Source: Favolaschia claudopus | Lineage: Eukaryota > Basidiomycota > Agaricomycetes > Agaricales > Mycenaceae | NCBI GenBank assembly: GCA_037176885.1 | Contig: JAWWNJ010000095.1 | Location: forward strand, 744,001-808,000 | DNA length: 64,000 nucleotides | Direction of reading: 5' to 3' | Part shown: piece by piece, positions 11,496 to 21,641 of the stretch | Numbering within the stretch: position 1 is the stretch's first letter | Layout of the letters: each line of letters begins with the position of its first letter | Translations under genes and position numbers: made by a program | The notes under the pieces: model-generated | Told to the model about the DNA's origin: nothing | Seen by the model: only the letters and a program-made list of their open reading frames with translations | Database searches by the model: none

Positions 11496-11835
11496 CAAGA
11501 CATTGTTTCTAAGTTAATTAAGAGGCATTCAACTCGCACTCGCAGAGCTGCTAAAAGTTACAGAACAGATAGTATTTCAGAGCACCCAGCCCAAAGGATA
11601 ATCTACATATAGACATTCAGATTTGTGTGAGTTCAGGAAACGGGTAATAAGAGATCGTAAAATATCGTGAGTAGAGGAGCATAGTCATTAGCGTAGTGGA
11701 AGAGAAATCGGCGCATAGCACAGACGAAACGACAACATAGGAGAGACGGGCGAGAGTTTAGATGTATGTCCTAGATGACGGGTGACGCCGACCAATTATT
11801 ATATCATAAAATGAAGCATACCCAAGGCTGGCCGT
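11496..11835. other. Intergenic between two minus-strand genes
   Basis: AT-rich spacer. It holds the promoter of the F-box-like gene and the 3' flank of the Ser/Pro-rich gene is adjacent. No ORF or repeat was noted. Confidence 0.5.
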
Positions 11836-12690
11836 TCATGCCATGCCAAAGCCCTGCAACGCCTCCAACCGCTCCTCGAGACCCTTCCCGAGACCCTCTC
11901 GCTCCCACTCCCCGCCTACATCGTCCATCGTCCTATCCTCGTCCCCAAGCCCGAACCCAAAGTTCCGCAACGACGGCGCACCGCTCCCGCCATACGCCGA
12001 ACCCGCCGACGGGTCTGAGATTGACAGACCGGGGACGTGCGACGGCGAGCCCGAGGGCGCGGTGAGCGCAGACAACGGCTGCGTCGCCGTCGGCGTCGAG
12101 CTCAGCAGGTCCGTGTACGACACGAACGAGAGCCGCTTCGAGGCAGCGCGCGCGCTGAAGTTGTCTGTGGACGACGACACGGGCGTCACAGGGTCGAACT
12201 GGCGCGCGGTCGGCGGGGCGGAGGAGGGGGACGCGGGGATGGACGACGGGGAGGGGATGTGTTGCGGAGTCGGCTGTGCAACTGCACCCGCCGCGGGGAT
12301 GTTCAGAAGCAGCGAGTTCCGGTTGCCACTCCGGGTCGGGCTTGGGCTGCGCGAGCGGAAGCTGCCGATGGGCGATGCAAAGCCACTGCTCCTGCTGAGC
12401 ACTGCGCTTTGATCGAGCAACCCCGACATGGAGAGCGGGGCTGGGGCGATGACCGCAATGGAGTCGCCTTCGTCGGAGGTCATGGACGCGAGGATGGAGG
12501 CAGCGCTGTCCAGGACTGACGGTACGGACTGCTCGAGAGGTTCGCTGTTCTTCGAGCGTGCTATCCGATGAGGGTCCTTCTTGGTTCCGGGAGGTAATAT
12601 CGGGGAAACATGAATGGGTTCAATGTCGCGCTCGAATATTGCGGAGGACGAGGAGTGGCTGTAAGATTCAGTCAGTACGGGGACATACAT
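11836..12690 (-). CDS. Ser/Pro-rich, probably disordered protein
   Basis: An open frame of 284 aa with strong third-position GC. It has segments that look selected: SSSSAIFERDIEPIHVSP, HRIARSKNSEPLEQSVPSV, LDSAASILASMTSDEGDSIA and RLSFVSYTDLLSSTP. Long Ser/Pro/Thr-rich stretches lie between them (SRSPSPTRSGNRNSLLL). The C-terminus is acidic to mixed (LGDEDRTMDDVGGEWEREGL, then EERLEALQGFGMA). No domain is recognised; it resembles phosphorylated regulatory or cytoskeletal scaffold proteins. The first ten residues may be an intron: CTTACAG precedes SHSSSS and could be an acceptor, so the true first exon may lie upstream. Confidence 0.65.
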   Translation of the reverse strand: MYVPVLTESYSHSSSSAIFERDIEPIHVSPILPPGTKKDPHRIARSKNSEPLEQSVPSVLDSAASILASMTSDEGDSIAVIAPAPLSMSGLLDQSAVLSRSSGFASPIGSFRSRSPSPTRSGNRNSLLLNIPAAGAVAQPTPQHIPSPSSIPASPSSAPPTARQFDPVTPVSSSTDNFSARAASKRLSFVSYTDLLSSTPTATQPLSALTAPSGSPSHVPGLSISDPSAGSAYGGSGAPSLRNFGFGLGDEDRTMDDVGGEWEREGLGKGLEERLEALQGFGMA

Positions 12691-14918
12691 TGTGGCACAT
12701 AAGAAAGCGAACGAATCTCCATTTCTATCTCTCGGCGACTGGGAGAATGGATCGGAGCTGCTGGCAACAACCCAGCAATATGGCCCGCACCAGTAAAACC
12801 CCCGACGTTTGGAGACGGATGGTAACTAGTTCTCCCATAAACCTCCGAAGTCCGAAATCATCGCCCCGCCCGCTCCAGACGGCAGACAAGGACCCAGAAG
12901 CACCGAACTTTTCAATGAAAGCCAGCAGAATTAGCGCAAGCAGTAAGATCGGTGCGGGTTCCATGGGACTGAGATCCAGATATGCTTTTCCAGTGTGGAG
13001 CAAGAGCCGGTTTTACCACAGTCGTTGCCCCGTTCAACGCGGAAACCCAGAACACGAAAAAACCAGCAGAAATACTAACACAGAAGTAGGACTTGAAGGG
13101 ATTGAAGATGGTGATTTGGAGCCCTTTCGTACAGTGGCTTGGAGGTGCTGGGATGTCCTGCGATTATCGCTAGGTCCCAAAGCCAAAGCGGTCGCAGAAG
13201 TCATATGGCGGAGGTCTATAGGCGTCACATTAGGTGAAGACCTTGTAGATGTCCTCTCTGAAGCATTTCCGTGAATATCATGGCGAGATTCTGAGGATTT
13301 TGAAACGTACGGGGCTGAACTTCAACAGACATGGTGGTAGAATGAGAAAGGGATAGGTTTGCAGTATGTTACTGCGGTATAAAGGGCAAGGTGAAACGCG
13401 GAAGACGGAAAGGTGAGTGTTTGGCTGCTCCACTTGACGTAAACATACGACTCCTTCCTATCTGAGAAGAAATGGTTGTTTCGTAAAATGTCACCTTCCC
13501 CCAAATCTCCAGGAATCCTCGACCTATTGCTAGATCTTTCAAATTTCCAGGTAGTGGTCACCCCGCGGTCGACCCCCTTCCTTTTTGCGCTCATAATTGG
13601 CCGATATCATGCTGGGCTTGGAAGCTAACAGCTGTCTGAGATGATATCCTGTTGACTCGGAATTGCTTTGCTTCTATGTTCATCACACAAGATATTAACT
13701 TGCAAGCAAGCAACTGCCTTGGAGACTACCGCCACGCTGGACCATTGAAAGCACCGGACTGATACATACATCACCGCCTTTGACTCATTTTCTGAGGATC
13801 TCTGGACTGGCTTCGTGCGCGGGATGGTGTCAGTCAAAACTCAAAACGTGGACGCGAACAAAATCTCAACATGGTGAGCTGAGTCCGCAACTCGTGTGTT
13901 TTTTTTCGTGTCTTCCAGGTTTCGTGGATGATGGTCATTGGACAGGAAGAGATTTCGTGTGTTGGGTCTCAGCTGCGCGTACGACTTCCCGCATTTTGCT
14001 TCGAGGCACAAGGGCGGTGTATTGTTCTTGCAGTCTCCCTCTTCCAAGGCTGTCGGGTCACTGTCCACCACCGAAGCTCAATGTACCAGCAATATTACAA
14101 GAAGCCTCGGCAGTATTGGTCTAGCTTGGAAACTTTTTAGTTATATCAACCGTTTCATAGGTGAACCACCGTTGTGTCTTCATCACTCTGCCAAAATTCA
14201 CCGAAATTCATCCCCAGGAAACAAGATCAAAAAACCTTAACTCTTGTTTGCCTCAACCACCGATGACACCAAACCGGAGTACAAGAATACTCTCAACAAT
14301 CGACCGTCTTCACCTTAACCCTCGCCCTTCACCTGAACCCTCGTTCTGTCCGTCTCGGCATTCGATGTTTACTTCCAGTTTCTTCCGAAATCTCCCCGCC
14401 TCACAATCATCTTATCTCATCAACGCACATGTCTCCTCCACCAGCTGTTCCTCTTTGGAGAACCCAATCTGAGTCTGTACACAGCAAGGCGGTCGACCCT
14501 CGCAAAATCCGGAGAACTTGGCACCCTATAACCCCTACATAATCTCATGAACCCATGGAAGAAAAATTCTACGTCTACAAGACCCCATACTAAACCTCGA
14601 ACGCCTGTCTGCGTTATCCCTTTCCAAGCCGACCTCCTCAAGATGCCGTCCCTTCTGATCCCTGGCTGCCAGACCCACCAACTCCTAAGAGCCTCACTAT
14701 AAGTACCCCTCAGCCGCCCGATCAAAATCTTCAGGGCAAATCACCACCCCCAAGCGCTCTGCTTGTCTTCTCCCGCCATTCCATCCCTTCCTTGCTAGCT
14801 CAGCTTACCTCGCTTCCAACACCGTCACCACCGAGCAAGCAACCTTGCTTACCCAGCGTTCCGCTCTCAACGCACCCGCGCACATCGCTTCACACGACAT
14901 TTCATCTTCATCCACACC
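12691..14918. other. Mostly unassigned region
   Basis: No well-supported gene. On the minus strand two short frames (13228-13034 and 13003-12725) each contain a hydrophobic stretch (TSVLVFLLVFSCSG and PAPILLLALILLAFIEKFG) and could be exons of a small membrane protein. I could not join them with consistent splice sites. From 14220 to 14918 the plus strand is CT-rich, like a promoter or 5' leader for the small gene at 14919. Confidence 0.35.
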
Positions 14919-15158
14919 ATGGCCATGAAATCCGTCCCCAGCAACTCGAGCAGCCACTCCCTCGCCTCCCTCACCCCTCCCCTCCCCTCGCCCGTCGCGC
15001 CCTCCTCGCTCACGGTGGAGACGCCCTCCCTGGGGAACGAGCTCCTCCCGCGTCCCAAGCGCGGCGCCCCGCCCGTCGCCCCCGCGCCAAAGAAGGGTCA
15101 GAAGAAACAGGAGGATAAGAACAAACCGCTCGACCCCGCCCTTTGCGAAGGGTGGTAG
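14919..15158 (+). CDS. Small basic proline-rich protein
   Basis: 79 aa, unspliced. An N-terminal Ser/Pro-rich half is followed by a basic segment (LLPRPKRGAPPVAPAPKKGQ, then KKQEDKNKPLDPALCEGW). The change from low-complexity to charged sequence, strong GC3 bias and a long pyrimidine-rich leader upstream suggest a real short gene. The domain is unknown. It could also be a conserved uORF or chance in GC-rich DNA. Confidence 0.45.
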   Translation: MAMKSVPSNSSSHSLASLTPPLPSPVAPSSLTVETPSLGNELLPRPKRGAPPVAPAPKKGQKKQEDKNKPLDPALCEGW

Positions 15159-16007
15159 ACGGGCGGGCGGACAGACAATGCAGACCGTTTCGCGTTTCGG
15201 GTTCCATCCACACTCATCATCATCCTGATCCATATCGTCATTCACTCATTCACTCATCGGTACGTCCCCACTTTTCTCTTCCGATAAACGCATCCCGCTA
15301 ATAATCAACTCTGTTTGCTTTTAGTCCCTCGACACACGCCACCAGCATCATCTCATCATCATCATACCACCGGAACCTCCGTTCCCCCACCCTCACACTA
15401 TCCTTCGCTTCCTCCCTCATCCCGTTTTTCACATTGTACCATCAGCATATTGTTTTTCCGCGGGCGAGAACAATTTAGGAGTTGGTTCATTCATTATTCT
15501 CATTCTCCTATATATCTCGACGCAGCATTCTATGATCGTACCTTTGCATGTCTGTAGAAGAGTCGTACCTATCTCTTCAATTATTGCATCTTCAACACTC
15601 TCCGAGCTCCCAAGTCCAAATTGTGCCATCCGCAGACCCAATTCAAATGTCCATTTCATAGTCATTTCCAGCGAAAAGAAAGAAAAGAAAACAATCAAAA
15701 CGAGAATATGTATGTACGTTGCCGACTAACAGAACGAGCGGACAGGTAGTACTTGCATTGTGTATATGTAGGGTCATACGGATGTAAGTAGTAGATGCGT
15801 GGTATGTGTGTAATACTACCATTGAACGCGCGTCGTCTGAATGAGTTACTTAGATATAATACATTGGGTAGAGCAGTAGCACAGCCGTGGTAATGAGGGA
15901 GGGGAGGAGTGGCGCGTGTAGGAGTAGAGGGAGGGTGAGGGGAGTCGTAAGGCGTGTCCCGCTGCTCGTCGCTGCGGAAGAGACACACGTCAGTGAGGTG
16001 GACGTAA
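15159..16007. other. Intergenic, 3' flanks of converging genes
   Basis: CT-rich then AT-rich DNA. It probably holds the 3' UTRs of the small gene at 14919 and of the aspartic protease, which converge here. No ORF is supported. Confidence 0.45.
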
Positions 16008-17987
16008 TCAGAGGAATGGCAGCAGAGCCATGACGAGGAGGAGAGACGCGAAGACTGCGAGAGAACAGTCAAGTTGGAAAAGTGGATACGGAAAACAACG
16101 AAATGAGAACAAATTCTCCGACAATCAAGAGGAGACAATACGTACATGTTCCTGAAGCAGTGGGTGACCTGCCCGACGTTCCACTCGTCCGAGGACCGTC
16201 AGACGGCGCACCAGAGGATCCAGCCAGATCCGACAGCTGAGCGAAACCAACCGACAACGGGTCCGCGCGGTATACCGAGTACACGTTTTTCTGCAGTCGC
16301 GGATACATCAGCGCAAGTTCGATGACCCAACACAGCAGCACGTACCAGGAACGTGTCCCCGACGACCCACGACGGGTTGCCCGAGTTGGCCTCGATATTG
16401 CTGCCCAGTGTCAAGTCGAAGATCCCTCCGAGACACCTCCGCGAGCCGTCCGTCGCCGCGCCGAGATTCATGTCTTGCGGGCTGATGGGCCACAGCTTGC
16501 CCCCGAACGCCATGCTGATGGACACCGTCGTCGTGCACGCTGCATTTTAAGTCAGCTTGATGATTTCAGGGAAACAACAAGCCCACGCACGGAAAGACCA
16601 GAACCCAGGCATACTCGGAACCTTCGCCGAACCAGGGACCGCATTCCAGAGATTCGCCACGTCCTCCGACGGCCCACCGATGAGCGTCGTGCCCGTGTCG
16701 ATCGCCGCCAAGGCATTGTTCCCCGTCGCGACAGCCAGATTCTTGCCCTGAACCGTGACCGCTGCAAAAAGACAAGTCAGTCTACGAATGACGCTCAAAG
16801 AAGCACTCACCCGAAACCCCCAAAAGCCAAAACGACGGCTGCGACGGCCCCGCCATGGGCAGGAACTCAATCTCGCCTTGGAACAAAGACGAGTTGGTGC
16901 CACCGAGGGTGAACGACCCTCCGGGCTCCTCCTCCTTGAACCTCGTCCCACGGAAACGCGTCAGCCAGAACCCCATCTCAGCCGCTGTGAGCTGCTTGCT
17001 GTTGGCGAGTCCCTGCCAGAACGGCGTTGCGCCGGTCGACGATATCGCGCCGAAGGCGAGACCCATGATGCCCGAGACTGAGCCAGCGAGGAGTTGGTCT
17101 GATACCGACTCCACGGACACTGCGGGTCGATGATCAGCAAATATAAAAAACACGAGGAGAAAGACGCGACGCACAGAAGCCCTGATTCTGCAGCGAAAAG
17201 TTGCCCATGCTGACGGTCTCTGTCGAGATGAACCCCGCGACATTACCCGAGCCATAGTTGATAGGCGTTGGGTTGTTTCGTTGTTGCTTGAAGGTGCTCG
17301 ACTGCTGGGGGTTGAAGAGGGGGGTTCCCTGGTCGCAGTTGACGCATTGCGTGTCGGCAACCCAGAGATCGGATGAACCGGTGTCGAGAATAACATTAAA
17401 TGATTGCGGGCTGGATAAAGGATCAGCAAACAGTTGAAAAGCGGGTAGTCTATCATGAATGAATGACGACAGCGCGCGCTAAAGGTGGGCAGACGCGATG
17501 GCTCTGGCCAATAGTATCCACCAGAATGCAAGAATTCAGAGCGATTCCGGCTCTAATCATGCAGGCACGTCACTCCGCAACAAGACCCACAGAAAGAAAA
17601 GACTACACAAAACGATACTCACGGAGTTCCAATTTGAACAGTCCCAAAGTAACTTGAATCTCCTTGCTATAAACCGACCTTAGTTGCGAATTACAAGGCT
17701 CGCCCAATACCACTCACCTGATTGACGAAATTCAAACTCTGAGCACTTGCTCTACGCTCCATACGTTTGGCTGTCGCGGCGCTGCCGTTCTTATTGAGAT
17801 AGCCATAGCGATTGCGCATGAACTCGGCCGCCGCCAAATGGTCCATGTGAGTTGCGGCCCAGCCTGATCTCCGTTTAATTGGAATATGTATTGGGTCGGC
17901 CGCTGTGAAGGCGGGGAGGAGGAGAAGGGCCGACACGGCCAGCGGTAGTGGTATCATGAAGGGAGAAAGGAAGGTGGAAAGGGCCAA
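16008..17987 (-). CDS. Pepsin-like aspartic protease with GPI-type C-terminus
   Basis: Secreted A1-family endopeptidase. Eight exons give 471 aa with consistent phases: 17987-17718, 17666-17623, 17410-17175, 17119-16811, 16762/1-16591, 16539-16346, 16290-16146, 16054-16008. A signal peptide (IPLPLAVSALLLLPAFTAA) and a pro-region come first. The first catalytic motif is FNVILDTGSSDLWVAD, with the flap region INYGSGNVAGFIS. The second catalytic motif is AAIDTGTTLIGGP. WVVGDTFLKNVYSVYR closes the fold. The tail is Ser/Gly/Pro-rich (GTSGRSPTASGT) and then a last tiny exon encodes FFASLLLVMALLPFL, a typical GPI-attachment signal. The protein is thus likely tethered to membrane or wall, as in yapsin-like fungal proteases. 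Without the last exon the frame runs into intron sequence. An alternative ATG ten codons downstream (MIPLPLAVS) gives a better signal peptide. Confidence 0.92.
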
Positions 17988-20222
17988 GCCCGGCCTGAGA
18001 GTGTCACTGACGGCTCTGTGGAGATGTGTTGTTTGTCGTCAACTTGGCTTTTACACTGATCTCTGGGTCTCAGCCAAGGCTTTCTTTGCTTTATTTTCCT
18101 CCTCGACCAAGTCTGTCCAAGTCACTCGGCGTCGCGGGCGAGCAAGAAGAGGCGGGAAGGCCGTCAATTTGAAGACAAATCATATCTGTGCTTGGCAAAC
18201 TTCCCGGTTGATCAGATTCTATGATGCCAAAAATCCCGCAATGGCCATCCTTCAGACGTTCGCCTGCGGTTCTCCTCGTGCATACACCTCAAGGCACTTG
18301 TTCTCTCTTTCTTTCGCAGCTTTCACGCAACATACGTGTATTCAAACGAAGGGAACAGCGACAACACGTGCGCCAAGGGTGGACTTGGCGCTGAGGCCGA
18401 GTCGGAGTGAGCTGAGTATTACGGTAGATTACGGTCACGGTCATCTCGGGGTGGTCATTACCATTACAAAGGTCTTCGACTACCGTTAACATGTCCGCCG
18501 TCAAGTTGGGGATTCTGCCAGAAGGCTAGCTTTCCCAACAGTTGTTGCGATCTCATGCCAGTAATCCATTGCCATCCAGCAGCTTTGTCCCAGAAGCGCT
18601 TTGAAGATTCTTTTTGAATTGTTTATCTCAATCAGCAAGACAGAGCAACAAGTCTTTGCATAGAGCAAGATTGAAGTTGGTGGATTTGGATCACCATGGT
18701 AGGAATATGGAGCGGAAGACCTTGGTTTCAGTGTGATGATACAAGTTGCTGGGCCTTGACAGACGGCAAACATGAAATCTGCAAATCATGAGATATTTCT
18801 TGCTGAGATCTATTTCATTTGCTGCAGTGTTTGACATTGTGCTCTTTCTGGGGACTTGGGTTACCAGAGGTTGACTCCGACTGGCCGCTGCCGCGAGCTG
18901 TACGATTGCTCATCTTGAATTGTGAGATGAACAAGACAGTATGAGCGACTAGATCACAGCACCGAGATACATGCATGACCCCAAGACAAATTGTGAGGCA
19001 TCCCAAAGCCAGAGAAAACACCAGACAGAAAGCCAAACTTCGAAACAGAGGCGTTATGTATTGAAGACCGGAGTAATCGAGAAATCTTGGGGTCTTGTGG
19101 CAAAAGCATGGCGAGCAGACATTCAGTGACTTGCACGGGAAGGCTCTTGAGGCGTGAAATTCAGCGAGGACCGAGATGTGGGAAAGTCGTCAGCTCCACC
19201 GCGCGAAGAGTTGCAGTGTTGCGAGCCCGTGGAAGAGAACAAGGATAAACACCAAGTACCGCACCTTGAGATTCCGAGTCGTTCGCCAGATTGAGACCAC
19301 CACACTCCATGCAACCCCTATAGATGCCTGACAGAAGATTGAAGTTGTATCCAAAGAATTGAGGGCAGTCCGGGGTGTCCAAGTTGTCTGGCTTGAGGTT
19401 GGAGTCGGACCGAGGTGTCTTGCGTGAAGCACGAAAATGGACCAGTGAAGACTCAAGAGCAGGTCGGGTATTCCGCCGTTCGAAGTAGAGACGCAAGAGT
19501 GGCGCGCCGCCCGCTCGAATTCGTGTAAGAGCTTGAAAGCAAGTTGCAAGCGAAAGAGCGTGGGAAACCCAGACCATCGGTTTCGATTTCTCCTTCTCCC
19601 AGTCTACTGTCAGTGTCATGACCGTCCATCGTCCTAGACCCTTATGATGATATTATTCCTCGCAAAACACACCCAGCTACTCTCGAGAATTTCGAAGCTG
19701 GCGTTCCCAATCACTTTCGGGCTGGTGTTCCAACACTTGCCACTCAATTCGACCATTTTGAAGATTTCAGTGCTGCAGTCCATGGCTGTAAATATCCGGC
19801 GCGGCCAGCCCACTGAGGCGCCATGATGATCCTGAATCCCGAGTTGAGAACTCCTTGGGCCTCGAGGCGGGTTATCAGCCTCCGGTACCTCCAGTGTACT
19901 TTACACTGCTTCCGTTCTGTCTAGTAGACTGTCTGGTCGAGCAGCAAGATCTTGAGTTCGATTCGCCACACGCTGAAGCTGTAGGGTAGAACTGGTACCG
20001 CTATCTCCCCACTGCTCGACATTCGATCATGATCGCCTTGAGAGGCTTGCGGGCTCCGAACCTCTCTTGCATCTCTCTTTTGTCGTGCGCCTGACGTCTT
20101 AGGATATGATGGTTGACAGCCGTTGCCTCTCGCCCACTGCAACAAGTTGATCATGCCCGGTTTTTCGCGGTGGCAAGTGGAAAGTAGAGTTCCACTTTGG
20201 TTTGCTGTTCGATCCATTGGAT
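17988..20222. other. Intergenic, no convincing gene
   Basis: Several open frames of 60-150 codons exist (for example 19619-19161, minus) but none shows domain-like sequence, codon bias or a splice pattern I trust. Bases 17988-18100 are the promoter of the aspartic protease. Confidence 0.45.
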
Positions 20223-20349
20223 GACTTCCCATAGTACTAAATATTTTTTTTGGAATATATTTGCATTTCCGGAGGAGATGCCGTGGGACCCCATCGGGCT
20301 CAGATCTCATTTCAGCTGTTTTTAACCCGTACTAAAGCTTGTTAGATGG

Positions 20350-20389
20350 TAAATCTGAACAGGGGGTAGGGACCCCCTGTTCAGATTTA
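20350..20389. repeat. Perfect 18-bp hairpin, 4-base loop
   Basis: TAAATCTGAACAGGGGGT at 20350-20367 pairs with 20372-20389 around the loop AGGG. The arms are fully complementary. The bases just outside do not extend the stem. Confidence 0.9.
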
Positions 20390-20570
20390 ATCCGCCTGCT
20401 TATCCACTGAATAGATGAATCTGGGAAGTGTGGACCTTGTGCCGATCTCGGGTGCTGGGTTATTCCCGCTTGCCATTCGTCGGCAACCGTAGGAATCCAT
20501 AAGTATAGACTCGAACCAGTCGTTATTTTCCTAACTCGACGGGGGTCGATCAACGGAGCAGTCAAATAAC

Positions 20571-21063
20571 GACTGGAAGATAATCACCGGTGACATAGAG
20601 ACACGGAGATTCCCGAGAATTGATCTCGGGACTTGGTCAAATTTTTCGAAACCTGCATGTAAAAGTTTTTAAAACGGTGAATATAAGTTGATAGACGGGT
20701 AGCTAATCAAATTCTAAGACTCTTGTCGTGCTCAGATTTTCTTTAACTGAAGTAACGAGTTCTCTATACGCGATTTTGTGTGCGCCGAAATGGACCGAAA
20801 GTGGGCAAAGTAAAGCCGAATGCTCACATGCTCTGATTTGCCCGAAACGGCCAAGACGAAAACCTGAATAGTACAGCATCAAGTTCAGTTAAAAGAAAAT
20901 TAAACACGACAAGATTCTTAGAATTCATTGAGCTACAAAACTGTCTATTTAGATTTTCCATTGAAAAAACTTTTACATGGAGGTCTCGAAATTTTGACGA
21001 AGTCCCGAGATCAATTCTCGGGATTCTCCGTGTCTCCATGTCACCGGTGATTATCTTCCAGTC
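20571..21063. repeat. Large imperfect hairpin (foldback/MITE-like)
   Basis: The left arm, from GACTGGAAGATAATCACCGG at 20571, pairs with the right arm ending at 21063. Identity is about 90% over the first 100 bases. Weaker pairing continues for another 80 or so (left to about 20755, right from about 20885). The spacer is about 130 bp. There is no ORF. This is the form of a foldback or MITE element. Confidence 0.8.
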
Positions 21064-21439
21064 CCTCCGGTGTGATTCATCAAACGACTGTCTTTGATTA
21101 CTCTCCCCTGGGACTGGCTCGAGTCTACCATAAGTAGTGGTGATGCCGGGTGAGCCAAATGGTCCGTTTGATGGTCGGCACCAAATACGCGTATTGACGC
21201 GTCGCAAACGCGTCGAGACACGCAGACGAGACGGAAAGGGCTCCTGCAGGCCTCCCTCAGAGTTCTCAACCTGTGAGAGAGTTCTGAATGAAACTATTCC
21301 AAGTCTACTAATAAAAAAGCATGCTAAAAACGAACGGATAATATTTTGAGTCTTTTCGACACCATCAAAGCTTGCAAGTTGGCATCACTGGCACCCCTTC
21401 AAATACTATAAGAAATAAATAGTACTATGGGAAGTCAAC

Positions 21440-21641
21440 CATTCTCTTTATCTTTTGAGTTCGCTCTCGGCACTAATCATAGTATACGTTCTGATAGAAT
21501 ACACCTGCTTAGCGCCACGTCCACTGCAAGAATAGAGCTGTAACCCCCGCAGTGCCATCTATTTATTAATGTTTCCGCCTCCCCTTACCTCCCACCCTTC
21601 TCCACTCAGACTCTTTCTCTCACCTGCGCTGTGTTTGGATA
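21440..21641 (+). promoter_or_regulatory. Promoter of TPR copy B, conserved with copy A
   Basis: About 200 bases upstream of the ATG at 21642 match the region upstream of copy A (8131-8335) in inverse orientation. Shared blocks include TTATCTTTTGAG, GTATACGTTCTGATAGAATA, CACTGCAAGAATAGAGCTGT and a C/T-rich block ending in CTCAGACTCTTTCTCTC. Such a CT-rich block just before the start is typical of basidiomycete promoters. Confidence 0.6.

Larger units (their letters stand above)
20223..21436. repeat. 1.2 kb segment bounded by 17-bp inverted repeats
   Basis: GACTTCCCATAGTACTA at 20223-20239 is the exact reverse complement of 21420-21436. Inside lie a small perfect hairpin (20350-20389) and a large one (20571-21063). 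Homology between the promoters of TPR copies A and B ends at about 21440, just outside the right repeat. The segment therefore looks like an inserted or palindromic mobile element next to copy B. Confidence 0.55.

Noticed and set aside
12558..13274. Plus-strand frame of 238 codons
   Set aside because: Composition is not protein-like. It lies opposite the start of the Ser/Pro-rich gene and two hydrophobic minus-strand frames, so it is probably a shadow.
19161..19619. Minus-strand 152-codon frame
   Set aside because: An overlapping frame on the same strand is equally open, and no domain, start context or splice pattern supports it.
20500..20590. tRNA-like B-box (GGTTCGAGTC on the minus strand near 20510)
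   Set aside because: No A-box or cloverleaf fits at the required distance, and the sequence belongs to a local inverted repeat.
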